This document shows, in pieces, positions 8,089 through 16,018 of a stretch of 34,476 nt of DNA. Position 1 is the first letter of the stretch. Each line of letters opens with the position of its first letter. A program made the position numbers and the translations under genes. The stretch comes from Muribaculaceae bacterium (GTDB lineage: Bacteria; Bacteroidota; Bacteroidia; Bacteroidales; Muribaculaceae): the NCBI GenBank assembly GCA_023664185.1, contig JAMPGA010000002.1, positions 163,851 through 198,326 on the forward strand. The letters run 5' to 3'. Under the pieces are notes generated by a model, which made no database searches, was not told where the DNA came from, and saw nothing but the letters and a program-made list of their open reading frames with translations.

Positions 8089-10394
8089 AGGATGTCGAAT
8101 TTGGCAAATTTAAGAAGCAATACTCTCTGCGAGCCGTCCTCAAAAGTCACGTCGATACGCGGACCCACAGAGCCTTCAAGCAGAATCTCGTTGATGATGC
8201 CGTTGCCGAATTTGGGATGGCGTATAGACATACCCTGCTCAAGCTCGCTAACATCGTGAGTATCCATGCCCCCCGAAGCGGCAGGGTGTGGACGCGAGGA
8301 CATGTCACGTCTGATCTCACTGAGCGAGCGGGCTGTGTGAAGCATATTATCTGAAACCGGACTGCGGTTGACAGTTCTTTTGGGCTGAGCCTCGTGGACA
8401 TGCAGATCAGAGCCCGACGAACGCAGACATCTCGAATCTATCTCTCGCAGGAAGGGTGAGATGTTGGTGGACATATATGTGCCATTTCTGAAACGCTGCA
8501 TGGCATAGCTCATCATGCAGAACTTCCTTGCACGGGTCATGGCCACATATAGCAATCTTCGCTCCTCCTCAATGTCGGCCAGCGAACCCTGCGACATCGA
8601 CGAGGGGAACAATCCATCCTCCACACCAACGATAAAGACGTTGTTAAACTCAAGCCCTTTGGCCGAGTGTGCAGTCATAAGAGTGACACGGTCGTTGGAG
8701 TCGGAGTCGTCGGAGTCCTGATCGGTTGAAAGTGAGACTGTGGTGAGATAGCCCGACATATCAGGATTCTCTTCACCCTGCTCGCGTGCGGTCTCCACAT
8801 ACTCTCTAACACTGCTCAGAAGCTCGTTTACATTCTCGCGCTTGGAGATATTTTCGGGGGTAGTGTCATAGTCAAACATGTTCAGTATCCCCGAACGCTT
8901 CAGTATATGGAAAGCCAGGATATCGGCGGTGACTTTCTCGTCGTCCATGTTCAGGAACTCCTCTATTAGAGAGGCAAACGCCTGTAGTTTCTTGCGGGCA
9001 GCCCCTTTCACCTCGGACGGGATCAGTTCGGGGGTCGTGAGTACATACCACAGCGAACGACCATGCTGAAAAGCTACTCTTGTGAGGCGTTGCACAGTGG
9101 TTTCGCCAATGCCTCTTGCAGGGTAGTTGATGACACGCTTCAGCGCTTCATCGTCATCAGGATTGACGGCCAGGCGGAAGTATGACAGGGCATCCTTAAC
9201 CTCTTTGCGCTGATAGAACGACAGGCCACCATATATGCGGTATGGTATGCTGCGTTTTCTAAGCGACTCCTCGAGCACACGGCTCTGAGCATTTGTGCGA
9301 TACAGTATGGCAAATTCGCTGTAAGGGTCGCCCGAGGTGGTGCGTCGCTGCGATATGCGTGCCGCCACTTTGTATGACTCTTCCATATCAGTATAGCATT
9401 TCACCACCTCGATCCTGTCGCCCGACTCATTCTGTGAGAATACCGTCTTGGGTATCTGCCGACTGTTGCGCGAGATGAGGCTGCCGGCAGCATTGACTAT
9501 ATTCTGTGTTGAGCGGTAATTGCGTTCGAGCTTAAACACCTTAAGCTCAGGGAAGTCCTCACGCAAATTCAGTATATTGCCGATATTTGCGCCTCTGAAC
9601 GAGTATATACTCTGGGCATCATCGCCCACCACACACAGAGCACGGCTGTTCTTGACAAGTTTCTCCACTATCCTGTGCTGGCAAGCATTGGTGTCCTGAT
9701 ACTCATCGACCAGAATGTATCTGAACTTTTTCCTGTAGAACTCCAGTACCTCAGGGAATTTATCGAACAGGATATTTGTATAATACAGAAGATCGTCGAA
9801 GTCCATAGCCTCGGCAGCTTTGCAGCGTTCGCAATACATCCTGTAGATCAGCGCCAGCTTGGGGCGACCGTCCTTGGCATCGGCAGCCATCATCTCCTTT
9901 GACTCCGCATATGTCGTGGGAGAGATAAGCCAGTTTTTGGCTCTTGAAATCTCGCCGAGCACTGTGGCAGGCTTGTAGACCTTCTCGTCGAGCTCCAGCT
10001 CTTTCACTATGCTCTTCACCAGATTCTTCGAATCTGCGGTGTCATATATGGTAAAAGCGTTTTTGAAGCCCAACAGCGGGGCCTGGGCGTGGAGAATTTT
10101 GGAGAAGATGGAGTGGAATGTACCCATCCACAACTGCGAGGCTATATCCTCGCCCACAAGACTCTGGATACGGTCGCGCATCTCACGGGCTGCCTTGTTG
10201 GTGAATGTTAGGGCCAAGATACTCCATGGCGGAATACTTTTGTGGAGCAGGTGCACTATCTTATAGGTGATCACGCGGGTCTTTCCCGACCCCGCACCGG
10301 CTATAACGAGCTGTGGGCCGTCGAGATATTCGACGGCCTCACGCTGTTGCTCGTTCAGTTCGTTGAGATAATTGTCTTCGTTGACTTCCATCAA
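8085..10394 (-). CDS. UvrD/PcrA-type superfamily I DNA helicase
   Basis: This 769-residue 3'-5' DNA helicase carries the full set of superfamily IA motifs. They are the Q-motif LNEQQREAVEY, Walker A GAGSGKT (33-39), Walker B VDEYQDTN, motif III DDAQSIYSFRGA, motif IV LERNYRSTQNI, motif V LMTAHSAKGLEF and motif VI EEERRLLYVAMTRAR. The C-terminal tail (about 700-769) ends in a small beta-rich segment (RHPKFGNGIINEI) like the Tudor-type tail of PcrA. It acts in DNA repair and removal of protein from DNA. It overlaps the dipeptidase gene by 4 nt upstream and nspC by 4 nt downstream. Confidence 0.96.
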   Translation of the reverse strand: MMEVNEDNYLNELNEQQREAVEYLDGPQLVIAGAGSGKTRVITYKIVHLLHKSIPPWSILALTFTNKAAREMRDRIQSLVGEDIASQLWMGTFHSIFSKILHAQAPLLGFKNAFTIYDTADSKNLVKSIVKELELDEKVYKPATVLGEISRAKNWLISPTTYAESKEMMAADAKDGRPKLALIYRMYCERCKAAEAMDFDDLLYYTNILFDKFPEVLEFYRKKFRYILVDEYQDTNACQHRIVEKLVKNSRALCVVGDDAQSIYSFRGANIGNILNLREDFPELKVFKLERNYRSTQNIVNAAGSLISRNSRQIPKTVFSQNESGDRIEVVKCYTDMEESYKVAARISQRRTTSGDPYSEFAILYRTNAQSRVLEESLRKRSIPYRIYGGLSFYQRKEVKDALSYFRLAVNPDDDEALKRVINYPARGIGETTVQRLTRVAFQHGRSLWYVLTTPELIPSEVKGAARKKLQAFASLIEEFLNMDDEKVTADILAFHILKRSGILNMFDYDTTPENISKRENVNELLSSVREYVETAREQGEENPDMSGYLTTVSLSTDQDSDDSDSNDRVTLMTAHSAKGLEFNNVFIVGVEDGLFPSSMSQGSLADIEEERRLLYVAMTRARKFCMMSYAMQRFRNGTYMSTNISPFLREIDSRCLRSSGSDLHVHEAQPKRTVNRSPVSDNMLHTARSLSEIRRDMSSRPHPAASGGMDTHDVSELEQGMSIRHPKFGNGIINEILLEGSVGPRIDVTFEDGSQRVLLLKFAKFDIL

Positions 10395-12025
10395 TTCTTG
10401 AATTCCTTGACCTTAAGGTGGTCGCCGGTATCGTTTACAATAGCGCGATAGTAGCGCTCGTCATAGCCCGGGAACATGGGTGAGGGGCACATACCCTCAG
10501 GTGTGCGTTCAAACTCGCCATCCTTCTCGCGCTTCACATTGCCATCCAGATATTTCACCAGCAGATAGTCGCCGAGGGCTTTGTAGTTTTTCAGATAGCG
10601 GGCCGATGCCATGTCGGTATGAGCCTGCAGAGCCTTTGCGGCTTCTGCGGGGCTGACAGAGGCAAGCGCTGTCTTGAGTGAGTCGACTTCAGCTTCCAGA
10701 CGGCTCTCCTCGGCTTTCTGCACACGGCGTATATCGGGGATCATATGCGAATAGCGGTGATAAGCCTGGTTGGCCACATAGTTGTTCACCCAGAATGCGG
10801 CATCCCACGAGAGGGTGAGAATATCACCGTTACCCACGGCAAATTCGTGAGGCACAGTGGTCACAGCATTGTATACGGGGACGTAGACACATGTATTGGT
10901 ATCATCAACTCCAAACCAGAGAATGCCCTTCATGCCCTCGGGGTGAGAGGCATTCATCTGCGACACAAGCGAGAAGCCGGTCTGCTGAGTGGCTGTGGCG
11001 CGCTCGTTCAGATACTCCACGCCGTCTACTTTGAATGTCATGGGTCTCCAGCGGTAAGGCACCTGATAGGGGCCGGCACCAACGTCTTTGGTCATATCCA
11101 TGGGGGTATCCTCAAAATGGTCGCGCATAGCCCATTTCATATCGTTTACGCTCACTTTGCGATCGGGTTTCACACAGAACGGCATCACCTCGCCCTCCGA
11201 TTGCAGAATCCAGGGAAGGTAGCGATCCATACCGTCGGCAAAACGGTTGAAGTAGCTCCAGACACGGCCGTCACAACCGCGTGTGGCTGTTCCATCGAGC
11301 ACACCGTAGGCGGTGGAGAATGAGAAGTCCTCATCTTTGCCGTTATAGTAGCCCATCTTTCTGGCAAAGTCGATCACGTCGGGCGAGTAGATACAGTTTC
11401 CCTTATCGTTGAGCGGGAAACGGTGTATGCGGGGGAAATTGGCATGGCCCGAGATGCAGTCGTCGGGCACACGGCGTGCCACCCAAACGGCACCCTTTTC
11501 CTTTCCGCCCTTGCCTATCATCTCCATAATCCAGGCCTCGTTGGCATCTGCAACGGTAAACGACTCACCTTCCGAGCAGTAGCCATACTGTTTCACCAGA
11601 TCGGTCATCACTTTGAGAGCCTCACGTGCTGTCTTTGAGCGCTCCAGGGCTATGTATATCAGCGACCCGTAGTCGATGAGTCCGGTAGAGTCGGCCAGCT
11701 CCTCACGGCCGCCCCAGGTGCTCTCCACGATGGTGAGGCCATGTTCGTTCATATTACCCAGTGTGGTATAAGTCTGCTCAGGCTGCGGAATTTCGCCCAG
11801 ATACTTACCGGTATCCCATTCCACCACCTTGCGCATTTCGCCGGCTTTGTGAGTGGCACCGGGAGTGTTGTAAAGCTCGCCATAGAGAGTATGTGAATCA
11901 GCGGCATAGGTGACGAGCACAGAGCCGTCGGGGGTGGCATTCTTGCCGGCCACCAGACTTGTGCAAGCCCATATCGCCGATGGAGCCATCAGTGAAATGG
12001 CTGTGAGTGTAGCTGCTATTTTCAT
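10391..12025 (-). CDS. Exported C69-family dipeptidase
   Basis: This 544-residue peptidase C69 (PepD-like) Ntn-hydrolase is predicted to cleave dipeptides outside the cytoplasm. The first 20 residues form a signal peptide. Cleavage after ...SAIWA exposes Cys21 (CTSLVAGK), which is the expected N-terminal nucleophile. The site is not a good lipobox (Trp at -2), so a free catalytic cysteine is more likely than a lipid anchor. Other family marks are MNEHGLTIVEST, a SEGESFTVADANEAWIME-like stretch (about 173-191) and RRVPDDCISGHANFPRI near 200-216. It is the first gene of the seven-gene minus-strand run and overlaps the helicase gene by 4 nt. Confidence 0.94.
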   Translation of the reverse strand: MKIAATLTAISLMAPSAIWACTSLVAGKNATPDGSVLVTYAADSHTLYGELYNTPGATHKAGEMRKVVEWDTGKYLGEIPQPEQTYTTLGNMNEHGLTIVESTWGGREELADSTGLIDYGSLIYIALERSKTAREALKVMTDLVKQYGYCSEGESFTVADANEAWIMEMIGKGGKEKGAVWVARRVPDDCISGHANFPRIHRFPLNDKGNCIYSPDVIDFARKMGYYNGKDEDFSFSTAYGVLDGTATRGCDGRVWSYFNRFADGMDRYLPWILQSEGEVMPFCVKPDRKVSVNDMKWAMRDHFEDTPMDMTKDVGAGPYQVPYRWRPMTFKVDGVEYLNERATATQQTGFSLVSQMNASHPEGMKGILWFGVDDTNTCVYVPVYNAVTTVPHEFAVGNGDILTLSWDAAFWVNNYVANQAYHRYSHMIPDIRRVQKAEESRLEAEVDSLKTALASVSPAEAAKALQAHTDMASARYLKNYKALGDYLLVKYLDGNVKREKDGEFERTPEGMCPSPMFPGYDERYYRAIVNDTGDHLKVKEFKN

Positions 12026-12058
12026 CTGTATGTTTTATGAAAGTCTTTATTAATGTTG

Positions 12059-12066
12059 CAAAAATA
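12059..12066 (-). promoter_or_regulatory. Putative -7 element of the minus-strand operon
   Basis: The minus strand reads TATTTTTG here, matching TAnnTTTG, and would give a leader of about 27 nt to the dipeptidase ATG. No good TTG is seen at the -33 position, which overlaps the -33 box of the divergent aqpZ promoter. Confidence 0.55.
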
Positions 12067-12085
12067 GTAATTTTTTTGCAGAATT

Positions 12086-12116
12086 TTGAGGATTTCACAT
12101 CTTTTTACTACCTTTG
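12086..12116 (+). promoter_or_regulatory. Promoter of aqpZ
   Basis: TTG (12086-12088), 20 nt, then TACCTTTG (12109-12116) is a full Bacteroidota promoter. It lies 65 nt before the aqpZ start and points away from the dipeptidase operon. Confidence 0.85.
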
Positions 12117-12181
12117 CCATTGTACGATTCAAATATCATCCAAAGCTAACATATTCATTTACTTAATCAACTATTGTTTTT

Positions 12182-12898
12182 ATGAAGAAGTATATCGCAG
12201 AAATGATTGGCACCTTCGTCCTCGTCCTGATGGGCTGCGGCAGTGCCATATTTGCCGGTATCGGCCTGGGAACCACCGGATATGGTGTCACCACTCTGGG
12301 CGTAGCCATGGCTTTCGGACTTTCAGTGGTGGCAATGGCTTACACCATCGGGGGCATCTCGGGATGCCATATCAATCCGGCCATCACTCTTGGAGTATGG
12401 GCCAACGGCCGCATGAAAGGCTCGGAGGCCGGCATGTATATGCTCTTTCAGATAATCGGAGGCATCCTTGCATCAGCTCTTCTCTATCTGCTGGTACACA
12501 CCGGAAATGAAGCCGGACTGAATGCCATCTTCAACAGCACCACAACAACCGGGGCCAACTCCTATCTGCCCGGCAACGTAGTTCCGGCCCTCGTAGCCGA
12601 AACGGTCTTCACATTCATTTTTGTTCTCACCGTGCTCGGCACCACCGACTCCCGCCAGGGCGCTGGCAATTTTGCCGGACTTGCCATAGGTCTATGTCTG
12701 GTTCTTGTGCACATTGCCTGTATACCCATCACCGGCACATCCGTCAACCCGGCGCGCTCGATAGGCCCGGCCATTTTCTCGGCCATAGAGGGCAATTGTG
12801 TGCCTCTGTCGCAGCTCTGGCTCTTTATCGTGGCTCCTTGCTTTGGCGCGCTGCTGAGTTCGGCAGTATGGACATTGATCAGCTCTGACAAACGCTAA
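12182..12898 (+). CDS. aqpZ: Aquaporin Z water channel
   Basis: This 238-residue major intrinsic protein has six membrane helices and both pore loops: HINPAITLG (NPA at 65-67) and TSVNPARSIGP (NPA at 189-191). The selectivity filter residues fit a water-selective aquaporin rather than a glycerol channel: His177 in LVHIACIP, Thr186 and Arg192. Length is normal for AqpZ. The gene has its own promoter. The metallopeptidase reading frame starts 5 nt after it, so the two may be co-transcribed. Confidence 0.96.
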   Translation: MKKYIAEMIGTFVLVLMGCGSAIFAGIGLGTTGYGVTTLGVAMAFGLSVVAMAYTIGGISGCHINPAITLGVWANGRMKGSEAGMYMLFQIIGGILASALLYLLVHTGNEAGLNAIFNSTTTTGANSYLPGNVVPALVAETVFTFIFVLTVLGTTDSRQGAGNFAGLAIGLCLVLVHIACIPITGTSVNPARSIGPAIFSAIEGNCVPLSQLWLFIVAPCFGALLSSAVWTLISSDKR

Positions 12899-12903
12899 AG
12901 GTC

Positions 12904-13753
12904 ATGAATCTCAACGGACGACGCGAGAGCAGCAACGTCAGCGACCAGCGCGGACGGCGTGGCGGTGGCCCGGGGCTGAAAATAGGTGGCGGCATCGGGG
13001 CTGTGATCATTGCTGCCATAATAGCCTGGATTTCTGGCGGAAGCCCTCTGGACATCCTCTCATCAGCTGGTGGCCAGCTGATGAACAACGCTTCATCAGA
13101 CTACTCATCGACTGAGTATATCCCCTCGCAGCAGGAAGAGGAGCTGGCGGCTTTCTCACGCAAGATTCTTGCAGGCACCGAAGATGTGTGGACACGTCTC
13201 TTTGCTGAGCAGGGACTGGAGTATGAGCCCCCGACGCTCGTTCTGTTCACCGATGCCGTGCGCTCAGGCTGCGGCGACGCATCGGCCTCGACCGGCCCCT
13301 TCTACTGCTCGGCCGACGAGAAGCTATATATCGACCTATCTTTTTTTTACCAATATGAGGCGCGACCTGGGAGCTGACGGAGATTTTGCTTATGCCTATG
13401 TAATTGCCCATGAGGTGGGCCATCATGTGCAGCATCTGCTCGGCACTCTCGACGATGCCCATGCCCGCATGAGCCGTATGAGCCAGACCGATGCCAACAA
13501 ACTAAGCGTGGCGCTTGAGCTCCAGGCCGACTATTATGCCGGTGTCTGGGCTCACTACGACAACGAGATGTTTGGCTCGCTCGAAGAGGGCGACGTAGAG
13601 GAAGCCATCGATGCTGCCCAGAAAATTGGCGACGACTATCTGCAGAAACGAGCGCAGGGATATGCCGTTCCTGATTCGTTTACCCACGGTACCTCGGCCC
13701 AGCGCCAGCAGGCTCTGCATTCTGGCATACTCACAGGACAATTTCCCCAATGA
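12904..13753 (+). pseudogene. YpfJ-like neutral zinc metallopeptidase, frameshifted
   Basis: Two overlapping frames together encode one membrane-anchored zinc metallopeptidase of the YpfJ/KPN_02809 family (UPF0245-like, about 282 residues if joined). The first frame (12904-13377) gives a basic glycine-rich N-terminus, a membrane helix (GGGIGAVIIAAIIAWISGG) and the start of the catalytic domain up to LYIDLSFF. The second (through 13753) continues with MRRDLGADGDF, the zinc site HEVGHH and the third-ligand region LELQADYYAGVW. The join falls at a run of eight T (13341-13348). Seven T would restore one continuous frame, reading IDLSFFTNMRRDLG. The extra base may be a true mutation, a phase-variable tract, a slippage site or a sequencing error. 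As it stands the first product stops before the zinc site. Confidence 0.85.
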
Positions 13754-13778
13754 TAATCCACGACAACTATACTCGGAA

Positions 13779-13810
13779 ACGCCGGAAGAGATCCCCCTTC
13801 CGGTGTTTTT
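13779..13810 (+). terminator. Terminator after the metallopeptidase gene
   Basis: A 10-bp stem (13779-13788 with 13797-13806, one G-T pair) is followed by a T run to 13810. It lies 25 nt after the metallopeptidase stop and should end the aqpZ-metallopeptidase transcript. Confidence 0.85.
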
Positions 13811-13881
13811 CATCGATGGAAACCCTATGATATTTTTATTTTTTTAACACAAATAGTCTCAGCTCTACCGAATTTAATTGC

Positions 13882-13889
13882 TAAATTTG
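13882..13889 (+). promoter_or_regulatory. Putative -7 box of the DUF6377-like gene
   Basis: TAAATTTG matches the Bacteroidota -7 element, and no clear TTG is seen near -33. Transcription would start near 13896, giving a long leader of about 148 nt to the ATG at 14044. The leader's last 80 nt are rich in C and T, poor in G, and have no Shine-Dalgarno sequence. Confidence 0.55.
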
Positions 13890-13905
13890 CAAAAATCAAA
13901 CCGAC

Positions 13906-13950
13906 AGAGCTGACAAACCAGCAGCCTCTGTGAGGAATTACGTCAGCTCT
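13906..13950 (+). promoter_or_regulatory. Leader hairpin and repeated TCAGCTCT motif
   Basis: AGAGCTGAC (13906-13914) pairs perfectly with GTCAGCTCT (13942-13950) in the leader RNA, with a small inner CCTC/GAGG stem. A further copy of TCAGCTCT lies upstream at 13859-13866, so the motif flanks the -7 box on both sides. It may be a leader structure or a protein-binding site. Function is not known. Confidence 0.45.
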
Positions 13951-14043
13951 CAGACGAACTCTTCTCGTCTCTCTCCCGGCATCATTTACTCTCTACCTTA
14001 GATTACACAACCTTAACACGCTTACCTCTCTACCTCCTTCTAC

Positions 14044-15627
14044 ATGAAACGACATATACTGCTGTTTGTGCTTGCACATTGCTTCGTCATAGGTCTATGC
14101 GCACAATCCACCGCCCCTCTCCCCTCATCAAAGAGCGGGATACTTCAGCTTCTGGATCAGTTGCTGGAAGAAAGGCATGTGCTTACCGCCACCCGGCGTG
14201 CTGAGGCCGACTCAATACGCTCACTCCTGCGCAACACCACCGACACTTTTGAGATGAAACAGCAGCTTTATGCCCTTTCAGAGGTATATAGCGAACTCTC
14301 CACCGACTCTACCATAGCCGTCAGCGAGCGTGGATTTGAATTGAGCCGTGACACTCGCGATACCATCATGGCTCAGAAATTCCTCATAAACCGCGCCCGG
14401 GGATACTTCTATGCCGGCGCCATACACGATGGTCTGCGCGATCTCGAACATGTGGAGAGTGTGGGTCTTAAGCCTGAAAACAAGCTTCTGTTCCATCGGC
14501 ATTGTACCATAATACATGTCACCATGGGGGCATTCTATGAATTCCTCCCTGTGACAAACGAAAATATGACCCGAGGTCTCCAGGATGCCAAGAAATGGGC
14601 TCAGCTGGCCGAACCCGATTCGCCTGAATATTACTTCGCCCAGGGGTTAGCTTATATGTGTGAAGGCAAACCTCAGCTTATGGCCGCCACACTCCACGAC
14701 TGTCTGAAAAAATCGAATGTAAACGACTATTGGTACAACCGTGCCGCCATTACCCTGGGGGAATATTACCGCGCCACGGGCAACAACGATGAAGCCGTCT
14801 ACAATTATGCCATCGCCGCAATCTCCAACCTCTATAACGCCAATCTCGAAGGTGTAGCTCTGCTGCGCCTGGGCGAACTTCTTTACACTCTTGGCGATGC
14901 CGGACGAGCCTACAGATACCTGGCTCTTGCGCTTGAGAAGGCTGTGTTGGGTGGCCAGAATTTCAACCTCATGCGCATAAACGAGGCATATATGGAGGTG
15001 GGGAAGGTGATCGACAGCCGCAAGAACCAGCGATTCTATCTCCTCGTGGCCGGAGCTCTTATACTGGTGATATTACTTGCGGTTGTGGTAAAAATGACCA
15101 TTGATAACCGCCGTCAGCTCATCAGAACTAAAAAAACCGAACAGCAGCTGGCTCGTGCCAACATGGCCAAGGAGACGTATATATCGGAGTTCATGAACTT
15201 GTGTTCGAGCTACATAGAAATCTTGGAGGACTACAACAAAGCCTGCAGCCGCAAGCTCAGCGCCGGACAGATAGATGAGCTAAAGACTTTCCTTAAATCA
15301 GGCAAGGTGATGGAAAAGGCTCGGTCGAAATTCTACGACGTCTTTGATGAGGCTCTCCTGCAGCTGTTCCCCGACTTTGTTGAACAGGTGAACCGTCTGC
15401 TTCAGCCCGACAAGCGCATAGCCACCGAGCCAGGCATGCTTACTACCGAACTGCGTGTGGCAGCCTTCAGCCGACTCGGCATTGAGGATGCTGCAGTAAT
15501 AGCCCGCTTCCTCGGAATCACCACCAACACCATCTACACCTACCGTAACAAACTGCGCACACGCGCCATAAACCGAGCCACAATAGAGGAAGATATACGC
15601 CGCATAGGCAATGTTGGCCCGGTCTGA
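14044..15627 (+). CDS. DUF6377-like TPR membrane regulator
   Basis: This 527-residue protein has the layout of the Bacteroidales DUF6377 group. It has a signal peptide (about 1-20, ending GLCAQ), a periplasmic helical repeat region of TPR type (about 25-330), and one membrane helix (about 337-355, LLVAGALILVILLAVVV). A cytoplasmic coiled coil follows, then a C-terminal helix-turn-helix-like segment (about 470-515, AAVIARFLGITTNTIYTYRNKLR) similar to LuxR-type DNA-binding ends. It probably senses something outside the inner membrane and acts inside the cell, perhaps on transcription. The downstream genes are a candidate small RNA and a GH28-GH105 pectinase, which suggests a link to pectin use. 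That link is inference. Confidence 0.85.
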   Translation: MKRHILLFVLAHCFVIGLCAQSTAPLPSSKSGILQLLDQLLEERHVLTATRRAEADSIRSLLRNTTDTFEMKQQLYALSEVYSELSTDSTIAVSERGFELSRDTRDTIMAQKFLINRARGYFYAGAIHDGLRDLEHVESVGLKPENKLLFHRHCTIIHVTMGAFYEFLPVTNENMTRGLQDAKKWAQLAEPDSPEYYFAQGLAYMCEGKPQLMAATLHDCLKKSNVNDYWYNRAAITLGEYYRATGNNDEAVYNYAIAAISNLYNANLEGVALLRLGELLYTLGDAGRAYRYLALALEKAVLGGQNFNLMRINEAYMEVGKVIDSRKNQRFYLLVAGALILVILLAVVVKMTIDNRRQLIRTKKTEQQLARANMAKETYISEFMNLCSSYIEILEDYNKACSRKLSAGQIDELKTFLKSGKVMEKARSKFYDVFDEALLQLFPDFVEQVNRLLQPDKRIATEPGMLTTELRVAAFSRLGIEDAAVIARFLGITTNTIYTYRNKLRTRAINRATIEEDIRRIGNVGPV

Positions 15628-15753
15628 CTCCGCTCTATACAGCTTTGATTTCGGTTTAGATTAATGAGCAAAAGCCATTATTCCAATTCGCTATCTCACA
15701 ATATTTTATTTTTAAAATCTTTTTTACATCATTTATATTTAGCTTCACAAGGC

Positions 15754-15784
15754 TTGCACAGCGCATGTGCAAGCCTTAATTTTG
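15754..15784 (+). promoter_or_regulatory. Promoter with palindrome between -33 and -7
   Basis: TTG (15754-15756), 20 nt, then TAATTTTG (15777-15784) is a full Bacteroidota promoter. A perfect 11-bp inverted repeat (15749-15759 with 15767-15777, loop 7) fills the space between the boxes and overlaps both. It may be an operator. The hairpin could instead serve as a weak terminator of the upstream gene, since only TTTT follows it. Confidence 0.6.
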
Positions 15785-15790
15785 CAACAT

Positions 15791-15949
15791 AGATTTATTG
15801 GTTATATCGCTTACGCAATAAGATAAGGTACATGATTCATTTAAGGTAATATGATTTGGGTTTGAGATAGACAGATAAAAAATTTTCACAATCGTTAGAT
15901 TCAAGTCGTCGGGGGCGTCTTCGTGAAGAAGACTACCCCGAATTTTTTG
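15791..15949 (+). ncRNA. Candidate small RNA of about 160 nt
   Basis: A consensus promoter ends at 15784 and a strong intrinsic terminator ends at about 15949, leaving a unit of about 160 nt. The two ATG-started frames I could find (from 15832 and 15851) are only 5 and 4 codons long, so the unit looks non-coding. It sits between the DUF6377-like regulator and the pectinase gene, whose own -7 box lies just beyond the terminator. It could instead be an attenuated leader of the pectinase gene. It matches no RNA family I recognise. Confidence 0.5.
15910..15949 (+). terminator. Intrinsic terminator of the candidate small RNA
   Basis: The hairpin has a 5-bp GC stem (CGGGG 15910-15914 with CCCCG 15936-15940), a 2x2 internal loop and a 6-bp inner stem (GTCTTC 15917-15922 with GAAGAC 15928-15933). 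It is followed by AATTTTTTG. It is 70 nt upstream of the pectinase start. Confidence 0.85.
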
Positions 15950-15983
15950 TCTGGGAGAAGGCCGTTCATTAAACGATTTTTTG

Positions 15984-15991
15984 TAACTTTG
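15984..15991 (+). promoter_or_regulatory. -7 box of the pectinase gene
   Basis: TAACTTTG is a perfect -7 element, with no good TTG at -33. Transcription would start near 15998, about 20 nt before the ATG at 16019. This rules out the in-frame upstream ATG at 15923, which also lies inside the preceding terminator. Confidence 0.7.
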
Positions 15992-16018
15992 CACCAAATA
16001 ACCCCCTTAAAGGACACC

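Noticed and set aside
15923..16018. In-frame upstream start for the pectinase gene
   Set aside because: It would place coding sequence over a terminator and the -7 box. The signal peptide begins at 16019.
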